A program made the position numbers and the translations under genes. A stretch of 64,000 nucleotides of DNA, from NCBI GenBank assembly GCA_025060135.1, contig JANXCY010000005.1, positions 1 to 64,000 of the forward strand. The letters run 5' to 3'. Each line of letters opens with the position of its first letter. The stretch's first letter is position 1. Shown here one piece after another: positions 54,620 through 63,955 of this stretch. This stretch comes from Anaerolineae bacterium (lineage in GTDB: Bacteria > Chloroflexota > Anaerolineae > B4-G1 > DUEL01). A model generated the notes under the pieces. That model searched no databases, had not been told where the DNA came from, and worked only from the letters and a program-made list of their open reading frames with translations.

Positions 54620-56866
54620 ATGAGCGTTCCCATTCTCCTCCAGCGTATGGTGGAATCCATCCCGGACGAACTCCTCCCCCCGGGCTGGCGGGACCTGGAT
54701 TTCGCCACCTTCTCAGCCACGAAGCGCCTCTGGGACTACCAGCAGCAGGCCCTGCGGAACGCGGCCCAACTGCTCTGGAAGTACTACGACGAATTCGCCG
54801 ACTACCGTCCTGGAGAGCCCCTGGACGTCAACCAGGAGCGTCGGCGGCGGCTCTGGGAATGGTACCGGGAAACCGGCCTTCCGGACGGACTGGATATAGA
54901 CCTGCGGCGGCTCCCCCGTCGCACCGCCTCCCTCCTGCGGGAACACTACCCCATAGTGCCCGAGGGCCGGCTCTCCTACGAACACTTCATCAACCGCATG
55001 GGCTTCTGGATGGCCACCGGGAGCGGCAAAACCCTGGTCATCGTCAAACTGGTGGAACTCCTCTGGCGCCTGGTCCGGCAAGGGGAACTCCCGCCGAACG
55101 ACATCCTCATTCTCACCCACCGGGACGACCTCATCGGACAGTTGCTGCGCCACGTGGACGAATTCAACCGGGGCCCGGGCGACCTCCGCATCCTCCTGCG
55201 GGAACTGCGGGAATACCCGGCCATCAAGCGGGAAACGCTGTTCTCCTTCCGGGACCAGGAAGTGATCGTCTTCTACTACCGTTCGGACAACCTGAGCGAC
55301 GAACAGAAAGAGCGCATCGTGGATTTCCGCAACTACGATAACGACGGGCGCTGGTTCGTGCTCCTGGACGAGGCCCACAAAGGCGATAAAGAGGACTCCC
55401 GGCGGCAGCACATCTATTCCGTCCTCTCCCGCAACGGCTTTCTCTTTAACTTCTCGGCCACCTTTACCGACCCGCGCGACATCATCACCACCGTCTTCAA
55501 CTTCAACCTGGCCCGGTTTATCAGGGCCGGGTACGGCAAACACATCCTCATCCTCCAGCAAGAGACACGCCCGTTTCGGGACCGAGAAGACTACACCGGG
55601 GACGAGAAACAGCGAGTGGTCCTGAAGGCCCTGATGATGACGGCCTGCGCGCAGCGGGCCCGCGCAGTGCTCCAGGAGGCCGGGTACAACGGATACCACC
55701 GTCCCCTCCTTCTGGTCCTGGTCAACTCCGTCCACACCGAGGAAGCGGACCTTCAGTTATTCTTTCGCGAACTGGTCCGCATCGGACGGGGCGAAGTCCC
55801 TCCGGCCCTCTGGGAGCAGGCCCGACAGGAATTGCTGGAAGAGTTACGGAGATGCCCCGGGCTGATATTTGAGGACGAGCCTGTCCCCATAGACGGACGG
55901 ACCTTGCGGGAATTGACGTTCGCGGATATACTTCGGTGGGTTTTCCACTCCGAAGCCCCGGGGGAGATGGAAGTCCTGGTCCGGCCCTCCAATCGGCAGG
56001 AGATAGCCTTCAAACTCAAGAGCGCGGCCCGTCCCTTTGCCCTGATCAAAATCGGCGACATCTCCCACTGGCTGCAGGAAAAACTGGCGGGATACGAAAT
56101 CAACGAAACGTTTGACGACGAGAGCCTCTTCGCCTGCCTGAACGAAGAGAGTTCGGACATCACCATCCTGATGGGGTCGCGGACATTCTACGAGGGATGG
56201 GACTCTAACCGCCCCAACGCGATCTGCTATATTAACATCGGCGTTGGCGAGGAAGCCCGCAAATTCATCCTTCAGTCCCTCGGGCGAGGGGTGCGGATTG
56301 AACCGGTCCCGGGCCTGCGGAAGCGGCTGCTCCCGCTGGTCCGGGACGGCGCAGTGCCTGGCGAATGGGCGCGGTGGAGCGAGCCGGCCGCGCCCCTGGA
56401 AACACTGGTCGTCTTCGCCACCAACCGTGCAGCGCTCCAGGCAGTGATCGATGGATTGCGGCAGGAGCGGGCCGCGTCCGGTCTCCCGGGCCGACCCCAT
56501 CGGAGGGAGCGGGCGGCCCCGGCGCCGCCCCCGCCGCGCCTGGCACTGAGCCAGGAGGAATACGAGCGGTTGCGGCGATTCGTTCGCGCCGCCGACGACC
56601 GGGTCTTGCTGGCTCGCTACGATCTCACTCCTGGCCAGATTGGTGCCCTGCGTCGGGCCCTGGAAGAGCCAGCGCCCGACCGGTGGATCGTGTGCTCGGG
56701 TCCAGACACTCCCGCGCGGGCAGTGGGAGACCGTCTTCGCGCTGGCGACCCATTGGAAACCATCCGACGATGGCTGAGGTTTCTGGAACCCACTGAACCC
56801 CGCGGGCCGGAAGAGCCCGTTTCCGGCTGGCTGAAGCATCCCCAGGAATCAGGAGGCATCCAATGA
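54620..56866 (+). CDS. Res-like SF2 helicase without a visible nuclease domain
   Basis: A 748-residue helicase of the type III restriction subunit kind. Walker A MATGSGKT (about 131-138), DEAH box LLDEAHKG (about 250), motif III FSATFTD, motif V SRTFYEGWDSNRPNAICY and motif VI QSLGRGVRIEP (about 550) are clear. Res proteins normally continue with a PD-(D/E)XK domain; here the last 160 residues are a Pro/Arg linker and helices (EEYERLRRFVRAADDR) with no D...ExK pattern. It may therefore depend on the separate nuclease-like protein upstream. Its stop overlaps the next ATG by four bases. Confidence 0.88.
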   Translation: MSVPILLQRMVESIPDELLPPGWRDLDFATFSATKRLWDYQQQALRNAAQLLWKYYDEFADYRPGEPLDVNQERRRRLWEWYRETGLPDGLDIDLRRLPRRTASLLREHYPIVPEGRLSYEHFINRMGFWMATGSGKTLVIVKLVELLWRLVRQGELPPNDILILTHRDDLIGQLLRHVDEFNRGPGDLRILLRELREYPAIKRETLFSFRDQEVIVFYYRSDNLSDEQKERIVDFRNYDNDGRWFVLLDEAHKGDKEDSRRQHIYSVLSRNGFLFNFSATFTDPRDIITTVFNFNLARFIRAGYGKHILILQQETRPFRDREDYTGDEKQRVVLKALMMTACAQRARAVLQEAGYNGYHRPLLLVLVNSVHTEEADLQLFFRELVRIGRGEVPPALWEQARQELLEELRRCPGLIFEDEPVPIDGRTLRELTFADILRWVFHSEAPGEMEVLVRPSNRQEIAFKLKSAARPFALIKIGDISHWLQEKLAGYEINETFDDESLFACLNEESSDITILMGSRTFYEGWDSNRPNAICYINIGVGEEARKFILQSLGRGVRIEPVPGLRKRLLPLVRDGAVPGEWARWSEPAAPLETLVVFATNRAALQAVIDGLRQERAASGLPGRPHRRERAAPAPPPPRLALSQEEYERLRRFVRAADDRVLLARYDLTPGQIGALRRALEEPAPDRWIVCSGPDTPARAVGDRLRAGDPLETIRRWLRFLEPTEPRGPEEPVSGWLKHPQESGGIQ

Positions 56867-58506
56867 CGACGGAAACCCAGTTCTACCATCGGGCCAGGGA
56901 GTGGCTGCACCGCTTCGCCGAACGCAACCCGGTAACAGCGACCTTCATGGGCATCCACTCGTACGACCACCGGCTGGGCGAACGGACCCCACCGGCGTTG
57001 GAAGAGGAACAACGGGAAATCCGGGCCGCGCTGGCGGAACTGCGGGCAATGGACCTCTCCGACTTCCGTCCCGATGCCCGTATTGACCACACCCTCCTCA
57101 CCCACCTGCTGGCCTCCTTTGTCCGCTCCTACGAGAAGTTCCAGGGCCACCTCCGGCATCCGGGCGGCTACCTGGAAGAGCCCCTGGAAGGCGTTTTTCT
57201 CCTCATTCTTCGGGACTTCGCGCCGCTTCCGGAGCGGCTCCGCTCCGCCCTGGGCCGGGTTCAGGAGACCCCACGCCTTCTACGGGAGGGGATGAACAAT
57301 ATCATCCCGGAGCGGGTGCCTCGGGTGTGGGCAGAGATTGCCCTGGAGCAGGCCCGTCAGGCCCCCGGCCTCTTCCTCGGCCTGCTGCCCGCCATCGCTG
57401 CCGGGGCCGCCCCGGACCTCCAGGCTGACCTGGCCCAGGCCGGACAGACCGCCGCGCAGGCCATCCAGGAATACGCGGCCTTCATTGAAAACGACGTCCT
57501 CCCCCGCGCCGCCAGCGACTTCGCCGCAGGCCGGGCCCTTTTCGACGAAATGCTGCGGGAGGAACACATGGTGGACTACGACGCCGACCAATTGCTCCAG
57601 ATCGGCTGGGAACAGTTCCACCTCACCCGCCGCCAGATGGAGGAAGTGGCCCGGCAGATAGACCCCAACCGGTCCGCCCAGGACCTGCTGGAAGAGGCCA
57701 AAAACGACCACCCGACAGCAGAAGGTCTTCTGGACGCCTACCGGGAAGCCATGGCCGCTGTCCGCCAGTACGTGATCGACCACCAAATCGCCTCCATCCC
57801 GGAGGGAGAAATCCTCCAGATTGTGGAGACCCCTTCCTACCTGCGGCCTGTCATCCCCTACGCTGCCTACATCCCACCGGGCATCCTGGAGGAACGGCAA
57901 GAGGGCATCTTCCTGGTTACGCCCGTGGACCCCAACGCCCCACCGGAGGTCCAGGAGCAGACACTGCGCGGGCACAGTTGGGCCAAGTTGCCGGTAACGG
58001 CGCTCCACGAGGCCTATCCGGGCCACCACCTCCAACTGGTCTGGGCCAACCGCCAAGAGACCATCCCCCGGCGGTTGGGTTCATTCCTGGCGACCCTCTT
58101 CATTGAGGGCTGGGCCTTCTACTGCGAGGAGTTGATGGAGAAAATGGGCTATATCGCCGAACCGATCCAGCGCCTGGGCCGCCTCTCCGACCAATTGTGG
58201 CGGGCCGCGCGGATTATCCTGGACGTTTCTCTGCACACACGAGGGATGTCCGTGGAGGAAGCAGTGGACTTCCTGGTACGGGAATGCCAGTTGGAGCCCA
58301 CCAACGCGCTGGCAGAAGTTCGGCGGTACACCACCACCCCCACTCAGCCCCAATCCTACCTGATGGGCAAACTGGCCATCCTAGAGTTGGTGGCGGACTA
58401 CCGGCGTGCCCATCCGGAGGCCTCCCTACGCCAGATTCACGATGCTATCCTGGGATGCGGCAGCCTCCCGCCCCGCCTGATGCGCCAGCGCCTGTTTCGT
58501 CTCTGA
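56863..58506 (+). CDS. DUF885 family metallopeptidase-like protein
   Basis: A 547-residue protein of the DUF885 family, helical and related to zincin carboxypeptidases. The zinc motif TALHEAYPGHHLQ carries HExxxGH, and the downstream FIEGWAFYCEELMEKMGY supplies the third ligand Glu. LMGKLAILEL fits the family C-terminus. There is no signal peptide, so it is cytoplasmic. The start codon is coupled to the helicase stop (ATGA), an unexpected partner: it may be mere operon packing or a functional link to the restriction locus. Confidence 0.9.
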   Translation: MTTETQFYHRAREWLHRFAERNPVTATFMGIHSYDHRLGERTPPALEEEQREIRAALAELRAMDLSDFRPDARIDHTLLTHLLASFVRSYEKFQGHLRHPGGYLEEPLEGVFLLILRDFAPLPERLRSALGRVQETPRLLREGMNNIIPERVPRVWAEIALEQARQAPGLFLGLLPAIAAGAAPDLQADLAQAGQTAAQAIQEYAAFIENDVLPRAASDFAAGRALFDEMLREEHMVDYDADQLLQIGWEQFHLTRRQMEEVARQIDPNRSAQDLLEEAKNDHPTAEGLLDAYREAMAAVRQYVIDHQIASIPEGEILQIVETPSYLRPVIPYAAYIPPGILEERQEGIFLVTPVDPNAPPEVQEQTLRGHSWAKLPVTALHEAYPGHHLQLVWANRQETIPRRLGSFLATLFIEGWAFYCEELMEKMGYIAEPIQRLGRLSDQLWRAARIILDVSLHTRGMSVEEAVDFLVRECQLEPTNALAEVRRYTTTPTQPQSYLMGKLAILELVADYRRAHPEASLRQIHDAILGCGSLPPRLMRQRLFRL

Positions 58507-58572
58507 GGGATGCGAGGAATCACCTCGCAGAACGCCGGGAGATGATTTCCTGATCAGGAAAGGGGAAGCGCA

Positions 58573-59067
58573 ATGGACGAAAAAACGGCACAACGGATAA
58601 TAGAAATCCTGGAGACCGACCCCGACTTCTACGTCCCCATCAAAAAACTCTGGCTGATGCTCCAGGGAGAGGGTCTGGCACTGGACCTGGAACTGGAGGA
58701 GTTCCGGGCCCAACTGGAAGCCGATGACCGTTTTGAAATCGAGGAGTTGGACGACTCCCTTCCGGGTGATCCCGAAATCGTTGCCGAAATAGAGCGAGAA
58801 CTGGAGACCCTGGGCTTCTTCAGCGGCCCCCGAGTGAAACTCCGCAGCCGGGAGATGACCCCCGAAGACCTCTTCGCGGGCCTTCTGCGCAGCCTGCAAC
58901 GGATGAACGAGGCCCTGCGCGGCGCCTGGGAGACCCGTCCCGAGGGCGACTGGGAAACCGAAGAGCAGTTACTGGATGCCCTGACCATCGGCCAGGAGAT
59001 GGAGGACGAAGTCCGCCAGATCATAGAAGAACGACGCTGGGAAACCGAAGCGTCGGAGGAAGCATGA
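58573..59067 (+). CDS. Unrecognised acidic protein coupled to MFS gene
   Basis: A 164-residue strongly acidic protein (RIIEILETDPDFYVPIKKLWLMLQ, LDDSLPGDPEIVAEIERELETLGFFSGPRVKLRSREMTPEDLFAGLL, read in segments). It is helical and soluble. The N-terminus looks like a winged-helix half (PIKKLWLMLQGEGL ... DDRFEIEEL), but I cannot name a family. GGGGAAG stands upstream of the ATG. Its stop overlaps the MFS start (ATGA), pointing to a coupled function or simple operon packing. Confidence 0.75.
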   Translation: MDEKTAQRIIEILETDPDFYVPIKKLWLMLQGEGLALDLELEEFRAQLEADDRFEIEELDDSLPGDPEIVAEIERELETLGFFSGPRVKLRSREMTPEDLFAGLLRSLQRMNEALRGAWETRPEGDWETEEQLLDALTIGQEMEDEVRQIIEERRWETEASEEA

Positions 59068-60527
59068 ACCGTCCGCTGCGCTGGAGCGACCACATCCTGC
59101 TCAACATCTACTGGCTGGGGCTGAACGTTGCCTCGGGGACCATCACCCCGGTCCTCCTGCCCTATCTGGTAGCCCTCTTCGTGCCTCCGGAGCAGAAGAA
59201 CACCTACCTGGGGCTGGTGCGGGTCATCGGCCTGGCCGTAGCCATGCTGGTCCAGCCGATGGCGGGGATGTTCAGCGACCGCTGTACCTCCCGCTGGGGC
59301 CGCCGCCGCCCCTACATCTTTGCGGGTACCCTACTGGACCTGGTTTTCCTGGCCATTATTGGCGCATCGCCCTTGTTTCTCCATTCCGCTCTGGATGGCT
59401 TCTTCCTGTCCACCCTGGGCATCACCACGGCCCTCTTTGTCCTGATTGTGGGCATCGTCTTCTTGCAGGCCTCGTCCAACATTGCCCACGGCGCCCTTCA
59501 GGGCCTTATCCCCGACCGGGTTCCGGAGGACCAGCGGGGTCGCTCCTCCGGTGTCAAAGCGGTCATGGAACTCCTGCCCGTCTTTCTGGTGATGGTTACC
59601 GGACCACTGGTGGACCGGGGACTAGTCGGGTGGGTGGTGGGCTTTGTGGGGCTGGCCCTGCTGGCGACCATGCTGGCAACGGTGCTGGGCGTGCGGGAAG
59701 AGCCGCTACGGGAGCAACCCACCGAACCGGTGGGTGAGCGAGTCTGGCGGCTGGTTGCCCTGACGGCCATCTTCGTCCTGGTCACCCGGGGCGCCCTCGG
59801 GCTGGTGAACACCATTGGAGGGGTAACAGCGGGGGCCGCTTTGGGCACGCGCGTAGCCGTGGGCATCCTGGTGGGCCTGCTTGCCATGGCGGGCTCCATC
59901 TTCCTGGGCGTCTACTTCGGCGCGTGGGTCGGCATCGGGCGGGAGGCCCCCCGCCAGACCTCTTTCATCTGGTGGGTGGTCAACCGGCTCATGTTCCTGG
60001 CCGCCGTAGGCTCGGTTCAGGGCTTTGCCCAGTACTTCCTGCGGGATGTTCTCCACATCCCCAACGCGGCCACCATGACCACGATTCTCCTGGCCGTGGT
60101 GGCGGTGTTCCTGCTCCCGGCCGCCCTGGGCGGCGGCTACCTGGCCGACCGGGTCGGGCGGAAGCGGCTGGTGATCGGGGCGGGGCTCGTCGCCGGAGCG
60201 GGAACGGTCCTGCTCCTCTTTTCCACCAACATCCCACTGGTACTGGTCAGCGGCTGCATCATCGGGCTGGGGACGGGCATCTTCTACGCCGCCAACTGGG
60301 CATTGGGGACCGACCTGGCTCCTCCGGCGGAGGCCGGACGATACCTGGGCATCTCCAACCTGGCTGGGGCCGGAGCGGGGATCGTCGGCGCGGGCATCGG
60401 TGGGCCGATGGCGGACTATTTCAACGCGCTTCAGCCAGGGCTGGGATACCTGGTCATCTTCGCTGTCTATGCGGCCCTCTTCTTTCTTTCCGTTGCGGCC
60501 CTGACGCGAGTGCGGGTGGGGCACTGA
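59064..60527 (+). CDS. MFS transporter, SLC45/GPH-like
   Basis: A 487-residue membrane transporter with 12 predicted helices. The loop 2-3 motif FSDRCTSRWGRRRPYIFAG is typical of the GPH/SLC45-like sugar-symport branch of MFS, and the second half repeats it as GGGYLADRVGRKRLVIG. A hydrophilic loop after helix 6 holds REEPLREQPTEPVGER. A sugar or glycoside substrate is possible. It ends the rightward operon; a LacI gene with its own promoter follows. Confidence 0.88.
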   Translation: MNRPLRWSDHILLNIYWLGLNVASGTITPVLLPYLVALFVPPEQKNTYLGLVRVIGLAVAMLVQPMAGMFSDRCTSRWGRRRPYIFAGTLLDLVFLAIIGASPLFLHSALDGFFLSTLGITTALFVLIVGIVFLQASSNIAHGALQGLIPDRVPEDQRGRSSGVKAVMELLPVFLVMVTGPLVDRGLVGWVVGFVGLALLATMLATVLGVREEPLREQPTEPVGERVWRLVALTAIFVLVTRGALGLVNTIGGVTAGAALGTRVAVGILVGLLAMAGSIFLGVYFGAWVGIGREAPRQTSFIWWVVNRLMFLAAVGSVQGFAQYFLRDVLHIPNAATMTTILLAVVAVFLLPAALGGGYLADRVGRKRLVIGAGLVAGAGTVLLLFSTNIPLVLVSGCIIGLGTGIFYAANWALGTDLAPPAEAGRYLGISNLAGAGAGIVGAGIGGPMADYFNALQPGLGYLVIFAVYAALFFLSVAALTRVRVGH

Positions 60528-60614
60528 TACCGTGGGAAACGAAGGGCCCCACTGCGAGCCCAGCCCCACAGGCCGAACATCAGATATTCCCGGATAATTC
60601 AGATATTTGCGGTC

Positions 60615-60643
60615 TTGACAAAAGGGCCATCCTGTGGTACAAT
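60615..60643 (+). promoter_or_regulatory. lacI-type regulator promoter
   Basis: TTGACA (60615-60620), a 17-base spacer and TACAAT (60638-60643), with the first operator copy overlapping the start site. Confidence 0.85.
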
Positions 60644-60649
60644 TCTTGC

Positions 60650-60663
60650 TGAGAGCGCTCCCA
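60650..60663 (+). promoter_or_regulatory. LacI-type operator O1
   Basis: TGAGAGCGCTCCCA, a near-perfect palindrome centred on the CG of GCGC, six bases after the -10 box, where bound repressor would block initiation. Confidence 0.8.
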
Positions 60664-60722
60664 AACGCCAGCGCTTGGGGTGGACGAAAGGGGGCGCACT
60701 CCTTTTTGACAGGAATGATAGT

Positions 60723-60736
60723 TGAGAGCGTTCCCA
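60723..60736 (+). promoter_or_regulatory. LacI-type operator O2
   Basis: TGAGAGCGTTCCCA differs from O1 in one base and lies 73 bases downstream (about seven helical turns), allowing cooperative looping. Confidence 0.75.
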
Positions 60737-60748
60737 GAACGAGTCGTT

Positions 60749-61783
60749 ATGCCCCCGACCCTAGAAGAGGTCGCCAAACTGGCGGGCGTCTCCCGTTCTA
60801 CGGTCTCTCGGGTGATCAACCAGCAACCCAACGTGCGCCCCGAAGTTCGGGAACGGGTGTGGGAAGTCATCCGACAGACGGGTTACCAGCCCCATGCGGC
60901 GGCTCGGAGCCTAGCTACCCGGCGCACCCGGGTGATTGGCCTGGTGATTCCCCAGGCCGTGACTACGCTCTTTACCGATCCCTATTTTCCAATCTTCATG
61001 CGTGGCGTTGCCGATGCCTGCAACGCGCACAACTATCACCTGATGCTCTCCCTATTCAGCCACCGCCGGGCCCAGGGCGCACCGACCAGCCAGGACGCGC
61101 TATACCAGCAGATATTGCGCAGCCGTTATCTGGATGGAGTGGTTGTCTCCTCGGCTACCCTGGATGACCCGGTTTTCCATCACCTGCTGGAAGACGGGGT
61201 GCCCTTCGTGATTGCCGGTCGGTACCCTCACGAACGGGCTAACTATGTGGATGTGGACAACGTGGTGGGTGCGCGGATGGCGGTGGAGCACCTGTTGCGG
61301 CTGGGACACGAGCGGATCGCGACCATTACTGGACCTTTAAACATGTTTGCGGCCCAGGACCGCCTGGAGGGATACCGGCAGGCCCTGACTGCCCGGGGCA
61401 TTCCGATAGATGAACATCTGATCGTGGAGGGAGATTTCACCGAACAAGGGGGACAGGCGGCGATGAAGCGGTTGTTGCCGTATCGGCCTACCGCCGTCTT
61501 TGCCGCCAGTGACATGATGGCCATTGGTGCGCTCAAAGCCCTACGGGAAGACGGCCTGCGGGTGCCCGAAGACATAGCCCTGGTGGGGTTTGACGATGTG
61601 CCTCTGGCCTCTATGGTGGATCCTGCCCTGACCACCGTCCGTCAGCCCATCGAACAATTGGGGAGCATGGCGGTGGAATTACTCATCAGTTTGCTGGAGA
61701 ACCCCCAGAGGGAAACCGTTCACCGGGTGGTACTTCCCACCGAACTGGTGATCCGGGCCTCCTGCGGGGTTCGGGTCCGCTAA
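60749..61783 (+). CDS. LacI-family transcriptional regulator
   Basis: A 344-residue repressor. The start MPPTLEEVAKLAGVSRSTVSRVINQ at 60749 begins directly with the HTH; an earlier frame start overlaps operator O2 and is unlikely. The hinge (YQPHAAARSLATRRTRVIGLVIP) and the periplasmic-binding-type effector domain (DGVVVSSATLDDPV, VDVDNVVGARMAVEHLLRLGHERIATI, PTAVFAASDMMAIGALKALREDGLRVPEDIALVGFDD) are typical. It probably regulates itself and the ABC transporter that follows, in response to a sugar-like ligand. Confidence 0.95.
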   Translation: MPPTLEEVAKLAGVSRSTVSRVINQQPNVRPEVRERVWEVIRQTGYQPHAAARSLATRRTRVIGLVIPQAVTTLFTDPYFPIFMRGVADACNAHNYHLMLSLFSHRRAQGAPTSQDALYQQILRSRYLDGVVVSSATLDDPVFHHLLEDGVPFVIAGRYPHERANYVDVDNVVGARMAVEHLLRLGHERIATITGPLNMFAAQDRLEGYRQALTARGIPIDEHLIVEGDFTEQGGQAAMKRLLPYRPTAVFAASDMMAIGALKALREDGLRVPEDIALVGFDDVPLASMVDPALTTVRQPIEQLGSMAVELLISLLENPQRETVHRVVLPTELVIRASCGVRVR

Positions 61784-61898
61784 AAAACCACATATCCTGC
61801 AGAAAGGAGGGGGTATCGGGAAGAAGCGCAGACATCGCCCGCATCACCACTGAGTCCTCTCTGTATCGTCTTAACCCTACCATAACAGGAGGAGAAAG

Positions 61899-63674
61899 AT
61901 GTCCCGGAAACTGACCTTTGTGGTCCTGAGCGCCCTCGTTGTGGGGAGCCTCTTGCTGGCGGCCTGTCAGCCACAGACGGTAACGGTGACTGTGGTCCAG
62001 ACGGCCCCGCCCGTGAAGGAGACTATCGTGATTACTCCGACGCCCGCTCCGGCGGCTGAGGTAGTCTACCCCCGCAACGAGACCCTCTACACCAGCGGCA
62101 AGCAGTGGGGTCCGCCCACCTCGTGGAACCCGCTCCAGACTGGTGCCTATGCCATGGGGGTGATCGGCCTCTGCTACGAGACCCTCTTCCTCTTTGACCC
62201 CCTGAAGGGCGAGTACATCCCCTGGCTGGCCGAGAGCGGCAAGTTTGTGAGCGACCTGGTCTACGAGGTGAAACTCCGCGACGGCATCCAGTGGCAGGAC
62301 GGCAAGCCCCTCACCGCTGCCGACGTCGTCTACACCTTTGAACTGGGCAAACTGCCGGGGGTCTACTACGCTGGCCTGTGGAACTGGATGGAGAAGGTAG
62401 AGGCGGTGGATGACCTGACCGTCCGCTTCACCTTCAAGGAAGTCCGCTACCAGTCCTGGTACAACCTCCTCTACTCCGTTGCCATCGTGCCCAAGCACGT
62501 ATGGGAGGGCCGCTCCGACGAGGAGAACGTCAATGGCCCGAACCTGCCCCCGATGGGTAGTGGCGCCTATATGTACGAGACCCACTCCGAGGAGCGGATG
62601 GTCTGGAAGCGGAACGACAACTGGTGGGCCACCAAACTGCTGGGCCGCTCCGTGGCGCCCAAGTACATCGTGGACCTGGTCAACCCCAGCAACAACGTGG
62701 CCCTGGGCCGGTTCCTGAAGGGTGAGGTGGACCTGAGCAACAACTTCCTGCCCGGCATCGCCACCTTGGTGGAGGGCGGCTATCCGGTGAAGACCTGGTA
62801 TGATGACGCACCGTACATGCTCTCCGCCAACACCGCCTTCCTGTTCATGAACACCACCAAGAAGCCCATGGACGACCCGGACTTCCGCAAGGCGATGGCC
62901 TATGCCGTCAACGTGGACGAGATCGTGACCAAGGTCTACGGCAACATCGTCCAGAAGGCCGATCCCACGGGCCTGCTGCCCACCTGGGCGCAATATGTGG
63001 ACAAGGCGGTGGTGGACGAACTGGGCTTCTCCTACAACCCCGACCAGGCTAAGCGGATCCTGGACCAGGCCGGCTACAAGGACGTGGATGGCGATGGCTT
63101 CCGCGAAGCCCCCGATGGCTCCAAGATCGAACTGAAGATCATGGTGCCCTTCGGGTGGACGGACTGGATGGAGTCCATCCGCGTCGTCGCGTCCAGCGCC
63201 CAGGCGGTGGGGATCAACCTCCAGCCGGACTTCCCGGACTTCGGTGGGTACTGGGACCAGTTGACCGGTGGGACCTTTGATATGGCCATCAACAACTTCG
63301 GCTCCCAGATGAGCGACACCCCGTACACCTTCTACTCCTGGCTCTTCCGGAGCCCCATTGAGGCCAGCATGCCCAACGGTAACTTCGGCCGGTACGACAA
63401 CCCCGAGGTCTTCGCGCTGGTGGACGAACTGGACAAGACCCCCAAGGAAAAGATGGCGGCTGTCATCTCCAAGATCCAGCGCATCCAGTTGACGGATATG
63501 CCGGCCGTGCCGCTGTGGTACAACGGTCTGTGGGCCCAGTGGCAGGATGCCTACTGGACCGGCTGGCCGTCCGCCGCCGAAGGGGCGTCCAAGTACCTGC
63601 CGTGCACCTGGAACGGCTACTGGAACATGACGGCTATCCTGATGCTCACTGAACTGAAGCCGGCCCAGCAGTAG
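61899..63674 (+). CDS. Family 5 ABC transporter substrate-binding lipoprotein
   Basis: A 591-residue binding protein. The signal peptide ends LLAAC with lipidation Cys 23, followed by a Pro/Thr linker. The DppA/OppA-type fold is recognised by YETLFLFDPLKGEYIPWLAE, VYEVKLRDGIQWQDGKPLTAADVVYTFE, FLFMNTTKKPMDDPDFRKAMAYAVN and YNPDQAKRILDQAGY. Family-5 proteins bind peptides, but thermophile members also bind oligosaccharides; the LacI gene immediately upstream favours a sugar ligand. AGGAGG stands before the ATG. The permease gene starts after a terminator-like hairpin, which would make the binding protein the most abundant product. Confidence 0.93.
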   Translation: MSRKLTFVVLSALVVGSLLLAACQPQTVTVTVVQTAPPVKETIVITPTPAPAAEVVYPRNETLYTSGKQWGPPTSWNPLQTGAYAMGVIGLCYETLFLFDPLKGEYIPWLAESGKFVSDLVYEVKLRDGIQWQDGKPLTAADVVYTFELGKLPGVYYAGLWNWMEKVEAVDDLTVRFTFKEVRYQSWYNLLYSVAIVPKHVWEGRSDEENVNGPNLPPMGSGAYMYETHSEERMVWKRNDNWWATKLLGRSVAPKYIVDLVNPSNNVALGRFLKGEVDLSNNFLPGIATLVEGGYPVKTWYDDAPYMLSANTAFLFMNTTKKPMDDPDFRKAMAYAVNVDEIVTKVYGNIVQKADPTGLLPTWAQYVDKAVVDELGFSYNPDQAKRILDQAGYKDVDGDGFREAPDGSKIELKIMVPFGWTDWMESIRVVASSAQAVGINLQPDFPDFGGYWDQLTGGTFDMAINNFGSQMSDTPYTFYSWLFRSPIEASMPNGNFGRYDNPEVFALVDELDKTPKEKMAAVISKIQRIQLTDMPAVPLWYNGLWAQWQDAYWTGWPSAAEGASKYLPCTWNGYWNMTAILMLTELKPAQQ

Positions 63675-63684
63675 CCGTCCCGTT

Positions 63685-63722
63685 GTCGCCCCTCCCTTTG
63701 CCCGAGGGAGGGGCGACTTTTT
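63685..63722 (+). terminator. Intrinsic terminator after the binding-protein gene
   Basis: A perfect 13-bp stem GTCGCCCCTCCCT / AGGGAGGGGCGAC with a seven-base loop, then TTTTT. Confidence 0.93.
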
Positions 63723-63788
63723 GTGTGTACAGGTATTTTTGATTTATTATTAAATATCACTCCTGCCGCACTCAGGCCAGAACCAGCA

Positions 63789-63828
63789 GGTTTTTGTGGT
63801 GGCGGGTAATACCGCCACCCCAAAAACC
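63789..63828. repeat. 17-bp inverted repeat in the SBP-permease gap
   Basis: GGTTTTTGTGGTGGCGG and CCGCCACCCCAAAAACC pair with one mismatch around a GTAATA loop. Its arms resemble GGGGTTTT/AAAACCCC flanks of the poly-G palindrome at 9.1 kb in composition only. It may be a transcript stabiliser protecting the upstream mRNA. Confidence 0.6.
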
Positions 63829-63955
63829 CTCTCCAACAAAACCGATTTGCGCAAAGCGCAATTTGAGGTAAAATCAGAGAGCGAGGAAAGGACCTCGCAG
63901 CAGAAGCCTGCTCTTATGCGCCCTCCGACAGAAAAAACGTGCGGGAAGGAGCACC

